A DNA stretch of 64,000 bases. Origin: Panonychus citri (taxonomy: Eukaryota > Arthropoda > Arachnida > Trombidiformes > Tetranychidae). The DNA is taken from positions 3,038,001 through 3,102,000 of the forward strand of contig NW_026515539.1 in the NCBI RefSeq assembly GCF_014898815.1, written 5' to 3'. The translations under genes were made by a program, and so were the position numbers. Under the pieces are notes generated by a model. That model was not told the DNA's origin, made no database searches, and was given only the letters and a program-made list of their open reading frames with translations. Shown here piece after piece: positions 10,059 to 22,728 of this stretch. The first letter of the stretch is position 1. Each line of letters starts with the position of its first letter.

Positions 10059-11430
10059 AGCTGAAAACAATCAAATAAAAAGACAAACAAAAGACAAACA
10101 AAAACTTAAATAGAAACTTTAATCTGATGTATGAACTTGAACAGTTAACTGATGACTGATTAAAAAAAGTTACGCTCACTAATTAAAGAAAGGGAGTTAA
10201 TTACATCACAACAACTCACGAGTTACAGTGAACGAGATTATTACGATGACTCACGTGATGTTGCATTATTAATAAATCAGATGCACTAATCAGTAGATGA
10301 ACAATTAAATCAAATGAGATTTAAACAGATACAAATTAATCGGGATACTTTTATGTTGGCTGGGTTTGAATACCAACAAGGATTAGACTATTTAAAAAGC
10401 ACCAATGACTTAAGATCCCAGACAAAAGGTTCCAGTTAAAGGGATTAATTTTAGTTTTGGAAAGTTTTAAACCTTTAAATTGGGATTAAAATTGGCAATT
10501 AGTAGAAATAAATGATGAGGATTATTATCAATGATGTAAAACATAATTAAGATACTAAATTGATTAGCAATGAAAATACAAAGAAACAAAAAGAAGGCAA
10601 ATTTACAGTTATCATTGCATCATTTTCTTGCTCAGAGTCAGAACTTTCTGAGCATGAATCATGGGGAACCTTGAATTTCCCTGAATAATTTCCCGCTTCA
10701 AACCAAATTGTTTTCTCTTTGTAAAAATCAACCTGAGACTAAAACTCGATTGAGCGAAATTAATATTCAGTCAATTCAAGTTGGAAAATTTTCTATTATT
10801 CCTGCAAAAGGTTGAATACAAAAAATCACACGTGCATTGTTGACATTTTTTACCGCCCTTAGACTTTTGCTTTTACCTTTACAGGTAGTATTCACTTAAC
10901 CTTGCATGTGTAGTCCGACGATCGAAAGTATTTGTCCAACTTTTTTCGGAACAAAACTTGGCATCAAGGTAATATTGTTGATCGATGAAAATTTGATGAA
11001 GACTTTATGATTATGAATTTCAAAATATCAAATCATGAAGATTATCTGCTTGTTAGTTATCAATTTGATTAACTTGCACAATAATTAAATGAGTTTCTTA
11101 ACTTTTCATTTCTTAATCCAGTCAATTGAAGGATAAAAGAGTTAATTTATCGGTTGTTGATTAAATTGAGAAAATATCGATGGTTTCATATTGAAATTTG
11201 TATTAATTTATTGACCTCAAATTGGGTATTGGTTGATAACTGGACAGAGCAATTAAATTGCATCTGTTACAAAATAATAATATGATCTGAATAGCAGATA
11301 TCAAACAAGGGTCGATCAGAGTGTTGTAAATACTAATGGTAAAATCTGATGATCATCTTCAAGCCTTAAGATCTCCTTCCATCAGCTGATCAATTTGAAC
11401 TTGTCTGCGACTCTGCTGATACCTTCGGTA
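10059..11430. other. Region between DXO-like copies B and C, with a duplicated conserved block
   Basis: Positions 10,059-10,350 are the upstream region shared with copies C and D. Positions 10,545-10,735 recur at 13,207-13,395. On the minus strand this block has an open stretch after an acceptor-like CTCAG (including KTIWFEAGNYSG and an acidic SESSDSEQEND run), possibly a leftover exon. Frame differences between its two copies argue against a strong constraint. Positions 10,980-11,430 are the 3' flank of copy C, shared with A and B. Confidence 0.45.
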
Positions 11431-12742
11431 CTAACAATCAACGTACCAATCAGGTATGAATTTAGTAAATGGCTCATCTAATTGTTGACAAACAATTGGA
11501 TTTCCATGAGAATGGTTGAAACGATAAACAATATTAGACTCGATTATCTGAGACTTGATAAAATCCATCGTTGATAAAAGACATTCAACCATTGTCTTTG
11601 GGCTCCAGTGATTGCGAGCTGAAGGCATTTTATCTGTGTAATACCATTTCACTTTCGCAAGGTCAACCTTGAAATCCTCATCTCGTTGACCAACAATAGT
11701 AAAGTCAGTATTGGCGAGAATGGATCGAGCCCAAAGTCCAACAAGCCTCGAGTGCCAGGCCCTAGAACCATATTGAGTTTTTATCTCAACAAATTCCATG
11801 TCATTTAAGGCGGCATCTAATTGACTTTTGTTTTTAGCGCAACAATAGCGCGAGTTGTATAAAATATTATGTTGACCTACCTTGGTCACTAAAACGCCAT
11901 GAAAAGAGTCACGAAGTCCACCGTAGTAGGTTGAACATTTCTTTCCATCGAAACGTCGAGTGACCAATGATTCAAATTTATATCCTGCATAAGAAGAAGC
12001 ATTTTGAGTGTCCGTTTGACGAGCAATGTAATTTTTTCTCATCGTCGTGTCCACTTCATGAAGAATAATTTTGTCACCGATCTTGACACCAATAATGTCC
12101 CAATCGTTCCACTTATCATAAGGTGAACTCATAATCGTTGTTAAAGAACGGATATCGGTGATGAAATTTGGCTCCAAATTAGAAAGAGTTTCGTCCAAAA
12201 TAAAATCGATTTTATTGTCCATATACCAACGAAGAATATGAAGGTCACTTGGACATCGAGACCAAACGGTTTTAGGGTCGAAATACTTCAACAAGTTCAA
12301 ACGATTTGAGCCTCTTTTTAAAAGGCTCAAGTATCGTAATTGAGATTTATCGGGTAAGTAAATCTCCTTGTTCAATTCCTTGTCGATTCTTAAAGAGAAA
12401 TATCCAATTCTTTTAGGTTTCATCAAGCAAGTTGACCGAGAAAAGGTTCTATCCAGATCAATGTTCAACCTTCCGGCTATTGGCACATCAGCATATGGAT
12501 GCAAAGTCGGAGTTGGTCGAGTTTCCTCAGTAGATCGAACACGACTGGCTGAGATAATTCTTGGTCTAGGCCAATTCGAGGGTCCGGAACAAATGATACT
12601 TAAGCAAAAAAGGTTCATCAGAATCATTGCTATCAGACGAACTTTGGTCACTATCGAGAGGCGAAGAAATTGGTGAGGCCAGTCCATCCTCACGTCGATG
12701 ATAAAGTTCACTTGTAATCGGAGGTAAATCCAGAATAGTCAT
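11431..12742 (-). pseudogene. DXO/Rai1-like homologue, copy C, with a single-base frame break
   Basis: The start codon (12,742) and first 50 residues (MTILDLPPITSELYHRR and an acidic serine-rich linker) are in one frame. The remaining ~390 residues, from the LSIICSG segment to the C-terminal PDWYVDC, are in another. The break is at a run of six A (12,606-12,611 on the + strand), where copy B's counterpart has five. The rest is well conserved: YAGYKFES, FVEIKT and the C-terminal block are present, and the central E-x-D is again NSRYCC. An assembly homopolymer error is possible, since RACK1 in this window shows the same kind of break. If that is so, this is an intact gene. Confidence 0.7.
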
Positions 12743-14561
12743 CGCTGAAAACAATCAAATAAAAAACCAAAGAATCAAAATTAAATAAAACTTAACATTT
12801 AAATAGAGACTGAATGTCTGAACAGTTAACTGATGACTGATCAAAAAGTTGAGCTCACTAATTAAAGAAAGGGAGTTAATTACATCATAATAAACAGTAG
12901 CTCACGAGATACAGTGAACAAGATTATCAAAATGACTCACGTGATTTTCAATTAATAAATCATATGTACTAATCAGAAGATAAACAATTAAATTACACGT
13001 GTACTTACATAGAGAGGTAAAGACAAAAGAATCGGAAAGAAATAGACTTTCGATTCTTGATAATCACCAATATTCAGACAGAATCGAATTAAACTGATTT
13101 AAATCAAACTGACCAAAAATCTAATTGAATCAGTAGATGAACATGAGATGAGAAAAGGAGATTTAAACAGGTAATTCTTAATTGAAATTCAGAATTATTT
13201 AGAAACAATTAAGATACTAAATTGATTAGCAATGAAAATACAAAGAAACAAAAAGGAGGCAAATTTACAGTTATCTTTACATCATTTTCTTGCTCAGAGT
13301 CAGAACTTTCTGAGCATGAATCGTGGGGAACCTTGAATTTCCTGAATAATTTCCCGCTCCAAACCAAATTGATTTCTCTTTGTTAAAATCAACCTTTAAA
13401 GTAAACTAAACATCAATGTATCGATTCAAATCGATTTGCTTTAGCAATGACACAAAAAGGCTCGAATGAGATGAGCATCAACTTCAATTGTCCAATTCGC
13501 GGTCGTTTTTTTGAGCCTGAATATAGTTTTTCTAACGATCTTTTCGTCTTACCTTTAAATTCCAAAAGTACGATCCTCAGGTCCAAATGAACGTTCTATG
13601 TAAACGAACGGAGCAGCAGCTAAGGCCAAAAGTTTATCCTCTAAGGACTTTTTTGTTTCTCCGTAATTTTTTTCCTTCGTACTTTAATATTACAGAATAA
13701 CTTATGAATAATAAAAACAAAATTATCCACTTACATTGATTCAAATTAAATAATCACTTCACAATTTTATAGTTATAGCTAATCACTTGAAACAAAATCT
13801 TGAAAAACTTTCATGATTAAACTCGAACCTCAGCACGTTCAAGTTGAAAATGAAGCAGAAAACTAAGAACCTGAGTTTATATTTAGATCGAAGCTTATAC
13901 AAGGGTACATGTGCCCTTGACTGAGACCAAGGTTTTACTAACTCTAGAAACGGAGCGAAAGTCCTTTTAATCAGTCAACTTGCTATTGACCATGAAAGTA
14001 GCAGATACTTGCTAAAGTAGTGGATTTATTGTCTTAAACCCTCCAGGCTTTGCTTAATCTATTGTTAACTTTCACAGTGACAACCCAACCTAATTCAAAT
14101 CTAATAAATTTCATTTTAATCCTCGATGCGTGAGAATTGCAGTTGAACTCAGATAAAGTTTTAAGGTAATGGTAATTGGTTTGGAATAGGGCTGAACACT
14201 GTAATTATCGATTTCTTTTGTTAGTCCAAGTAACGAGTAATAAAAAAGAGAGAGTGATTAACTTCAAAAAGAGCATTCTGAGTATAAAACTCGTATTATG
14301 ACCTAATATCAGATAAGGTTTCGCTTATTTATGGTCGTTATTTGTATCGAAAAGTCCGCAGGGTTCACCAAGTAAGATAATCTAATAACTATCATATAGT
14401 TGACGTGAGTTCAATCGTTAACAATTAAATAGCTGCGCCTCTCATTGTTGGTTTGTACTTACGAAAAATTCAAACGTAAATTTATTGATAACCAGAACTG
14501 AAAAATTAATAATTTTGATCATAAATAAGAATAAGTCAGGAATCAATAAATATTACAATTA
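12743..14561. other. Mostly non-coding; one short possible exon at 13,553-13,690 (minus)
   Basis: Positions 12,755-13,395 repeat the upstream region of copy B. On the minus strand, 13,553-13,690 reads as an open stretch containing LLALAAAPFVYIERSFGP followed by a stop and a GTAAGA donor-like site. It has coding character but I do not recognise it. About 13,880-14,100 is one arm of a large inverted repeat with 21,655-21,890. Nothing else is supported. Confidence 0.4.
13880..14100. repeat. Inverted repeat flanking the intact PMCA copy (left arm)
   Basis: About 220 bp are the reverse complement of 21,655-21,890 with few differences. The two arms bracket PMCA copy 1, which suggests they took part in the duplication or a later rearrangement. 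Confidence 0.65.
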
Positions 14562-15129
14562 GATAAAAATCTAAGCACTTATTAAGCAGCTTAAAAATCA
14601 TTTAGCTAAACAACCTAATAGATAATTAACTCAAATTAGAGTTAATTGTTCAAATAAAATCTATTTTACATCACATTAGAGACTTTTATCGGAGTGAATG
14701 TTGTAAGTTTATGTAATTATTAGATCAATGAGATGATCTTTTTTAATGAGAATATTTTTTTACATATATAAGGAACGATTGATGCAAATTATCTCGATAA
14801 CTATCGAAATGAGTTCTACAAAAATCTTCAAATTTAGACTTACTAATTTCATCACCATTTAGACTTTAATCCCGATATTATTCAATGCTAATTTTCGGTA
14901 GGACGATCAAAAAGTTATTGTTAATGGTTACGATTAAGAGCATCATACGAATACTGGTTTTATTAGTATTAATAGTTACTATTTAGATCGATTTTATTGA
15001 TATATCGGTATTTTAATGCAAATAATGGTTGATTAATCCATTTTTCTGGTTTATATTAGTTCATTTTTTAATTAAAATGAGACTAAATTAAGAGTGTAAA
15101 GGTAGGATTTTTTGTCCATATAAAATGCA

Positions 15130-18100
15130 TCATGTCCTCGAACCAACAGTTTCACGAAAAGCTTGAACAACTCGAATCTATGATTAGAAAATAGTCGAAA
15201 TTAAAATTGAATCTTCTTATTTCAATGATATCATTTGCTTTTACCTGAGTTCTGATTCTTGAATATCCTCTAATCCAAAGGATTTTTCCTGATGGACCAT
15301 TACCTTTGGAATAATCTGATTGATACTTAAGCAGGTCTATTTGAGGAGGCGTTGAACCAACAGTAAACTTTTTCGAGAGTGTGTTTTTCGGGATCGTTAT
15401 TAAAATTTGATGCCAAATTAAGGCTGATAGTCCAAAAAATATTGACCAAATCCATTGGTCAAGCGTTAAAGGTACCACTTTAAATGCGATACCACCAAAG
15501 TTGATGATCAAGATCTGAAAAAAAGAGATAATCAATCTACAATACTTTCAATTCAATCCAACTCGAACAAGGAGATCAAGTTGTTGTTGAAAATAATAAG
15601 TTAATGAACCAAAATCAACCAATCTCTTTGTAGATTAATCATTGAATCATTTGCTATTAAGGAAAGTCTGGAAGATTAAGATTCCAGTATATTAATATTT
15701 ACCTGAGTAATGAAAGTTCCGATTATAACTGATATGTAAATTTTGTTTGATAAAATAGATTCAAAAACGTTTCTTTCGTCATTAATTTTTCGAGCATTAA
15801 TCTCGTTGCTGAGGGACATTAAAACCAATACGTTAAAAATAATAGTATAATGCTGAGTTGGTGGTGAGTTCAATGGCAAACGCATCCCCGAGTCGATATC
15901 GAAAAAAGTTGGACCTAAAACAAACGAAAATAACAAATTACTTCAGAATGGGCACAGGACAAAGATAATTCAACGGTAATCATTTGGTAATTTCTTCCAA
16001 ATTCAAAAGAAATCAATAGCAAATCTATTGGAAATTGATACGAAAAATGAGCATTTTTACCATAAAATAACAGAGACAAAATTATGAAAGTTTGATAAAG
16101 AGCTTGTCCTAGAATGTTTCGAGCCATTCGTCGGGATATGATTGGTTTATTACGACCATAGGGTTTTCGAAGTAGCAGTTCTGGTGTTGGTTGTTCAGTA
16201 GCCAGTGCAAGACCTGCGAAAGTGTCCATTGCCAGATTGATCCAGAGCATTTGAACGGCTTGAAGAGGAGAATCCTGATAAAGGAAAGGAAAATGTTTTC
16301 ATATCAAGATTTGAGTTAAATTCATGAAAATTTGTTAATTACTTCAACAGCACAAGCGCCAATGAACGCAACTAAACAGGCGATTATATTAATGGTCAAT
16401 TGGAATTGTATAAACTTTGAAATGTTATCGTAAACATTTCGGCCCCAGGAAACAGCGGCAACAATTGAGGTGAAATTATCGTCAGTCAAAATAATATCAG
16501 AGGCTTCTTTAGCTACATCAGTTCCCGATATTCCCATAGCAAAACCGACATCCGCTTTTTTCAACGCGGGTCCATCATTTGTACCATCACCAGTGACCGC
16601 AACTATTTGACGAGTAGTATTGTGTAATTTTGATTCAATCATATGTTTAACCAAAATGTATTTATCCGACGGACTTGATCTTGCGAGAACTCGTAAATTA
16701 GGCCAAACAGTATCAAATAGCTTTTGGTCAACTTTACCGCTCGAATCACGAATAAGAGAGTTAAATTTTTTACCATCGAGAACAAGGAAATTCTCATTCG
16801 GTGTTATTATGCCACATTTAGTCGCTATCGAACGCGCTGTGTTGGGATTATCTCCTGTTACCATGCGAACTACAATTCCGGCCTTTTTACAGTTTCTGAT
16901 TGCAGATGGAACTTCATCTCGAATAGGATCTTCGAGTCCAGTCATACAGATCATCGTTAAGCCTGAAAGTATAGTTTCTTCACTGTCCCAATCTGGTTCC
17001 TTGGTTATTTCAATTTCGTTGTCTCCTTTTGCCTTCCCATACACGTAGTCTTTGTAAGCGACTGTTATGGTTCGCAGGCCATTAAGTGCCATTGGCTCGA
17101 TAATATCGACAATGAAACGAGACTTTTCCGACTGAGAAAAAGTTCTGATTGAGCCTGAGCTATCGAAAATGTAATCACATCTTTCTGTTATGATTTCACT
17201 TGCACCTTTGACATGAACTCGAAAACCTCGTTCGGTTTTAATTACTGTGCTCATTGATTTTCGTTTAGAATTAAAAGTGTAAACTTTGTACAAAGATTCT
17301 TCTGGAATTTGATTTCGAATATCTTGATAATCAGCACCAAGATTGAGAACTAAACCAAGTAGTCCACATTCGGTCTTATTCCCGACCTGACGTGCTAATG
17401 CTCCAGGTTTTTCAGGAGGCTTTGAGGAGAAGAGAAGAAAAGTTCAAATAAAATGATCGAAAACTCAACGCAATTCTGGTCCTATTCTTACCAAGATTTT
17501 CGAAGTGTAACCTGAATTGACTGATATACTTTCGACTATTAGTTTACCGACTTCATGAGGAAGGTCATCAATTCGAGGTATTTGGTGCCAAAGTTTTTCA
17601 CAGATAAAAGCGGTGACCACCGTCATCCGGTTCGTTGTTAAAGTTCCAGTTTTATCTGAACAAATTGTCGTCGCATTTCCCATAGTCTCACAGGCATCCA
17701 AATGTCGCACTAAATTATTTACAAACATCATTTTCTAAGCAGAAATCAAATTAAATATCAGATAAAAAAGTTGAGAAAATGATCTTTGTTAGTATTACCT
17801 TAACAGAATAGGCTAGCGCTAAAGTGACCGCTAAGGGTAAACCTTCTGGGACAGCAACAACTAAGACCGTTATTCCGACCATAACAAACTTGACAATATA
17901 TTGTAAATCTGTTGCAAATGACCAACTCCTGTTACCGATTGCAAACTCACTGATACAATATCGGACAATTAAGATAATCACCGTTACCGTAGCCATGGCA
18001 GAGCCTTAATTAAGAGTAAGTTAATTAGAAAAAATTTCATCTTCTAAAATCAACTTACCGATGTAAGTGATCTGAATGGCCAAACGAGTGATTTTCGCTT

Positions 18101-21100
18101 GTAATATTGACTTATTTGAACTTTTTTCTTCGGCCATTTCATTTTCTTCATCGTTAACATGATCGGCAGGCACTTCATTTGATTCTAAAATTAACCATAA
18201 TTGGTATATTTTAATTTAGGCTCTATTATTAATTCATATGTATTGTTACCTTCATTCTGTTTTTTTATTAATTTTTTGTCTTTTTTTGCTGCTCCCAGTA
18301 GACTCATGATTATACCAGTTTGGGAATTGATTCCCACCGCGGTTACAACCATTTTCCCGCTTCCTTCCATAACATGGGTACCCGATAATAAGAACGGGTC
18401 GGTCTCTGGACTTTTAATTACATGATCAGATTCCCCAGTGATTGAACTCTCGTCGATTTTCAGATCATTACTTTGTATAACAATACCATCAGCAGGGATA
18501 AGATCACCTGAAGAAATTGAAATTATTTGAATACATGAATGAATTACTTATAAATTGTCATTCTTGAATTTAAATCATAAACCTGCACGACCCTGTAATT
18601 TATTATCCAGTAATTGGGACAAAGATAAATATTAATAGTGGGACAACAATTAAGCAACAATCAAATCTAATCGTGTTAATTACATTAGTAAATTGATAAA
18701 ATGTCTTAATTGTTATAAAAAGAAACAATCAATTCCAATTTCAATATTTCAATTTAACTGTTTGGATATCAAGTTTATTATTATCAATGTTTTAATTATA
18801 ATCACTGTGATTATCATTACTAGTGAGTAATTATTATTATACAAATTCAATGACTTTCCAATTTTATATTATAATATTTACATACGATCAACAATTTTGT
18901 ATTTGGTGAACTAAATCTCTCTCATCTTCCTTATCTGAAGATGAGAAATAAAAAGCAAACCTTGAATATTTACAGTTAATCCTTATCTTCATCCTCATCC
19001 TCATCATCTTCATCTTGGTCTACATGTTAACCCATTTACGAGGTTCATTCATTTCCTGATTAAGATTCACAACTATTTTCACTTGATGATTTATTATATT
19101 GAAAATCAAATTGTTGTGTGTAATTTAAAGTATTAAATAATAGATCAAATTTAATTGTAATCCTAATTCATTGTTATAATTTAAGGATATCAACTGTTTG
19201 TTAATTTATTACTTTTAGTTAATTTGTTTTTGAAGGCAGAAAAAAAGTGTTCAATTTGATTAACTAAATCATGATTAACTTTTTGGTAAACAAATAATTA
19301 CATTTAAATATAACTTTTCAACACTTGATTAGTGTTAGTTAATTATCATTACTTAATCATCATCATAAATATGAATAAGATAAGGTGGATTTTGGGTGGA
19401 AGATTAAAATTAAAACAAAATATTCATTGGCATTTAAATTTAATCAAAAAATCATTTACCATTGATTTTCCATAAAGAGCCGATTTTCATGAAGTTCTTG
19501 ATTTAGAATCAATTTTCATGTAAAAATCTCCAGAGACAATATCTCTTCAATGGTAAATGATTTTTTGATTAAATTTAAATAAAATTTGAACTTGATCGTT
19601 TTAATTGTTCAAATTTATCCAATAGTAGCTCAGATATCCAATGAATATTTTGTTTTAATTTTAATCTTCGAAAGTTCAATATTCATCGAAAAAATGACCT
19701 CCGAATAAAAAAGATCGAAAAACAAAAATTCTATCACTTTAGATATAATTTAATTGTAATTAAACTAATCATCATAAAATGATCATTTATGTATCATGTT
19801 AAAGCTTATTATCTAACCTCTCTAATTATACTAAATTTATTAATCAAAAATCTAAAGTTTTTAACAATCAAGCCAAATGTAAGCTCGAAAAAATTTTGGC
19901 CATTACTTAGTTGTTTACCTAATAATTGGCTAGCACCGTGCAAGTGACCAGCTAATTTCTCCTTTTATCTTGATTACTTTGATGTGTCAAGGTAACTCAC
20001 CTTCTTATAACATAGTCACCTTTCCATTACACATACAAAAATTATTTCATTACGCTCATTGAATGATTAAACTGCGATTAACTTGATTATCTTATCGAAA
20101 ACGAAATGATTTTCAATATTATCAATTCACAGATTAATGATTGCATTGGTTATGTTCACGAGTGATTTAATTTCTGTTCCAAACTCAATTTCTGTGGCTG
20201 TATAAGTCTACTAGGCCAGAGACTAACTTGCGAAATCACTATTGAGCAACAATCCGATCCCCAACAATAACAAATGTAATTTAGATTATTGTTGCAATGG
20301 TTGATCAAATATTAAGAAGCTTCTTTAACTTTTTTAGGTTAATCATCATGTAATTAGGTTTCCTAAAGTAATTAACTTGTTGATCAACTTTAACTAATCT
20401 CAGGTATCATTATTATATTGTTAATCATTTTAGATTAAATTAATCACGCTAATTGTACTTTTAAACAAAAGGGTAATAAGTATTTGTCAATTTAACAATC
20501 AGCAACTCAATCAGATATTAACAGTTGTGATAATTGTTTTGAATTTGAAAAAAAGTTAGATGATAAATGATTTGTAAGAGCAGCTATTTGATTACTCAGT
20601 TAATTGGATAGTTTGAATTACTTACCATATTTTAATTGTATCACATCACCAACAACAATTTGATTGATCAAAGTTTGATTTACTTCACCAGCTCTAAGAA
20701 CCGATATTTTACTTTCCTGATCAATACGTTCACGTAGACCTATTAAAATATTATTAATATCATAAAGTAATTAAAGATAATCTAATCAAGTGATTTACAA
20801 ATCAATACACTTACCTCTAAATTGTTTCTCTTTAGAATAATCATTAAAAGCAGTAATTAAAACAACAATAACTACAGTGATTAAAATGGCGGTTCCTTCA
20901 ATCCAATTTGCTGTTCCTTCATCAGAATGAGTTCCTGAAATCAACCATGTTAATCAATCGTTTAAATGATGATTAGTTGATTGTAACTAGTGATTTACCT
21001 TGAGATTGGTCTTGAGGAGTATAAACTGTAAGACCTAATGAGATTATCGCTGCCACTAATAAGATTAATAAAGTTGGTTCCTTTCCAGCAATTAAGACTA

Positions 21101-21433
21101 ATTTTATGAATGTTTTCGGTGGTTTCTTGGGAATCTCATTGACACCGAATATTTTTTTTCTATTTTCAATATCAGACGGAGATCCGGATAATCCTAAAAG
21201 GAGAGAGAAAAGGAAATTCAATAAAACCATCAAAGTGAACACACATATGGATCCAAATACTCACCTTCATTTGGTGCTGTTCCAAGAGCGCGACATAGAC
21301 CTTGAATTCCGCCAAATTTCCCGTTCAATCGGTCAAAAGCTTCATGCCCTCGAGTTTGCATGAGGTTTTTAAGCTCAGCAAGAGTAATATTGAAGATCGA
21401 TCCATCGGAGATTATGTCAACCTTAGGAACCAT
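15130..21433 (-). CDS. PMCA: Plasma-membrane calcium-transporting P-type ATPase (PMCA), 13 exons
   Basis: P2B-type ATPase that exports Ca2+ from the cytosol. My model joins 13 exons at GT-AG sites: 21265-21433, 20999-21193, 20815-20934, 20626-20739, 18250-18507, 18059-18184, 17799-18004, 17492-17734, 16343-17419, 16061-16274, 15703-15914, 15245-15514 and 15130-15177. The total is 3252 nt, about 1083 residues, just under the usual 1100-1250. Landmarks are an N-terminal PMCA segment, the TM4 Ca2+ site VAVPEGLPLAVT, phosphorylation motif CSDKTGTLTTN, VTGDNPNTAR and the hinge TGDGTNDGPALKKADVG. The calmodulin-binding segment is split as RIRTQ | IRVVQAFRE, then a short end. If the last 67-nt intron is retained, a different tail of about 30 residues follows. 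The C-terminus is much shorter than in vertebrates. An upstream 5' exon (GTAAG near 21,504) is possible. Confidence 0.92.
19400..19670. repeat. Interrupted inverted repeat in PMCA intron 4
   Basis: A left arm at about 19,405-19,470 (with AAATCATTTACCATTGA) is mirrored by two blocks at about 19,547-19,580 and 19,640-19,670. In duplication unit 2 only the right-hand blocks remain (26,572-26,700). One arm was therefore lost there or gained here after the duplication. Confidence 0.55.
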
Positions 21434-21572
21434 GGTGTCAATCACTTTTGTCAATCAAGTCGCGGACAATCAAACAATCAACATAAAATGATTGAAAAAA
21501 AAACAACTTACAATTAAAATCACAACTTGACACTAAAGCCACAGGATTTGCACTGAGAAGCATTACTGTTAC

Positions 21573-22157
21573 ATTGTCACAAAATTGTTATTGAAAAGGA
21601 ATAACTGATGATTAATAAATTGATTAATGATAATGAGTTGATTGAGAGAGATTTAAATTAAGTTGGGTTGTCACTGTAAAAGTTAACAATAGATTAAGCA
21701 AAGCCTGGAAGGTTTAAGACAATAAATCCACTACTTTATCAAGTATCTGCTACTTTCATGGTCAATAGCAAGTTGACTGAACAATTGACTGTCGCTCCGT
21801 TTCTAGTTTTAGTAGAACCTTGATCTCAGTCAAGGGAACCTGTACCCATGTACATGTATAAGCTTCGATCTAAATATAAACTCATGTACTAAGTTCAATT
21901 ATTGTGCAAGTTAATCAAATTGATAACTAACAAGCAGATAATCCTCATGATTGGATTTTTCTAGATTAATCATCATTTAATGCTCTGATCATAAGGTCTT
22001 CATTATCAGCTTTATCATAATCTTAAGTTTGATTGAACAATTCAATTAGCGATATCAGTTGATCTTGAAGGTTGAATGTTTTATTTAGATCTATGTTCAA
22101 ACTTCCGGCTATTGGTCTAGGCCAATTCGAGGGTCAGGAACAAATGATACTAAAAAA
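21573..22157. other. Mosaic junction between the two PMCA units
   Basis: About 21,655-21,890 is the inverse of 13,880-14,100. About 21,890-22,060 is the inverse of 8,095-8,265. About 22,075-22,150 is a shortened piece of a DXO-like gene (compare 12,450-12,600) carrying CTTCCGGCTATTGG and GGCCAATTCGAGGGTC. The junction is assembled from at least three local sources. Confidence 0.65.
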
Positions 22158-22728
22158 GATGAAAATCTAAGCACTTATTAAGCAGCTTAAAAATCATTTA
22201 GCTAAACAACCTAATAGATAATTAACTCAAATTAGAGTTAATTGTTCAAATAAAATCTATTTTACATCACATTAGAGACTTTTATCGGAGTGAATGTTGT
22301 AAGTTTATGTAATTATTAGATCAATGAGATGATCTTTTTTAATGAGAATATTTTTTTACATATATAAGGAACGATTGATGCAAATTATCTCGATAACTAT
22401 CGAAATGAGTTCTACAAAAATCTTCAAATTTAGACTTACTAATTTCATCACCATTTAGACTTTAATCCCGATATTATTCAATGCTAATTTTCGGTAGGAC
22501 GATCAAAAAGTTATTGTTAATGGTCACGATTAAGAGCATCATACGAATACTGGTTTTTATTAGTATTAATAGTTACTATTTAGATCGATTTTTATTGATA
22601 TATCGGTATTTTTAATGCAAATAATGGTTGATTAATCCATTTTTCTGGTTTATATTAGTTCATTTTTTAATTAAAATGAGACTAAATTAAGAGTGTAAAG
22701 GTAGGATTTTTTGTCCATATAAAATGCA

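Larger units (their letters stand above)
14562..21572. repeat. Segmental tandem duplication, unit 1 (intact PMCA)
   Basis: The sequence from about 14,562 to 21,572 is repeated in the same orientation at about 22,158-29,046, with very high identity in exons and introns. Homology begins and ends outside the coding region, so the whole coding gene was copied. Confidence 0.85.
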
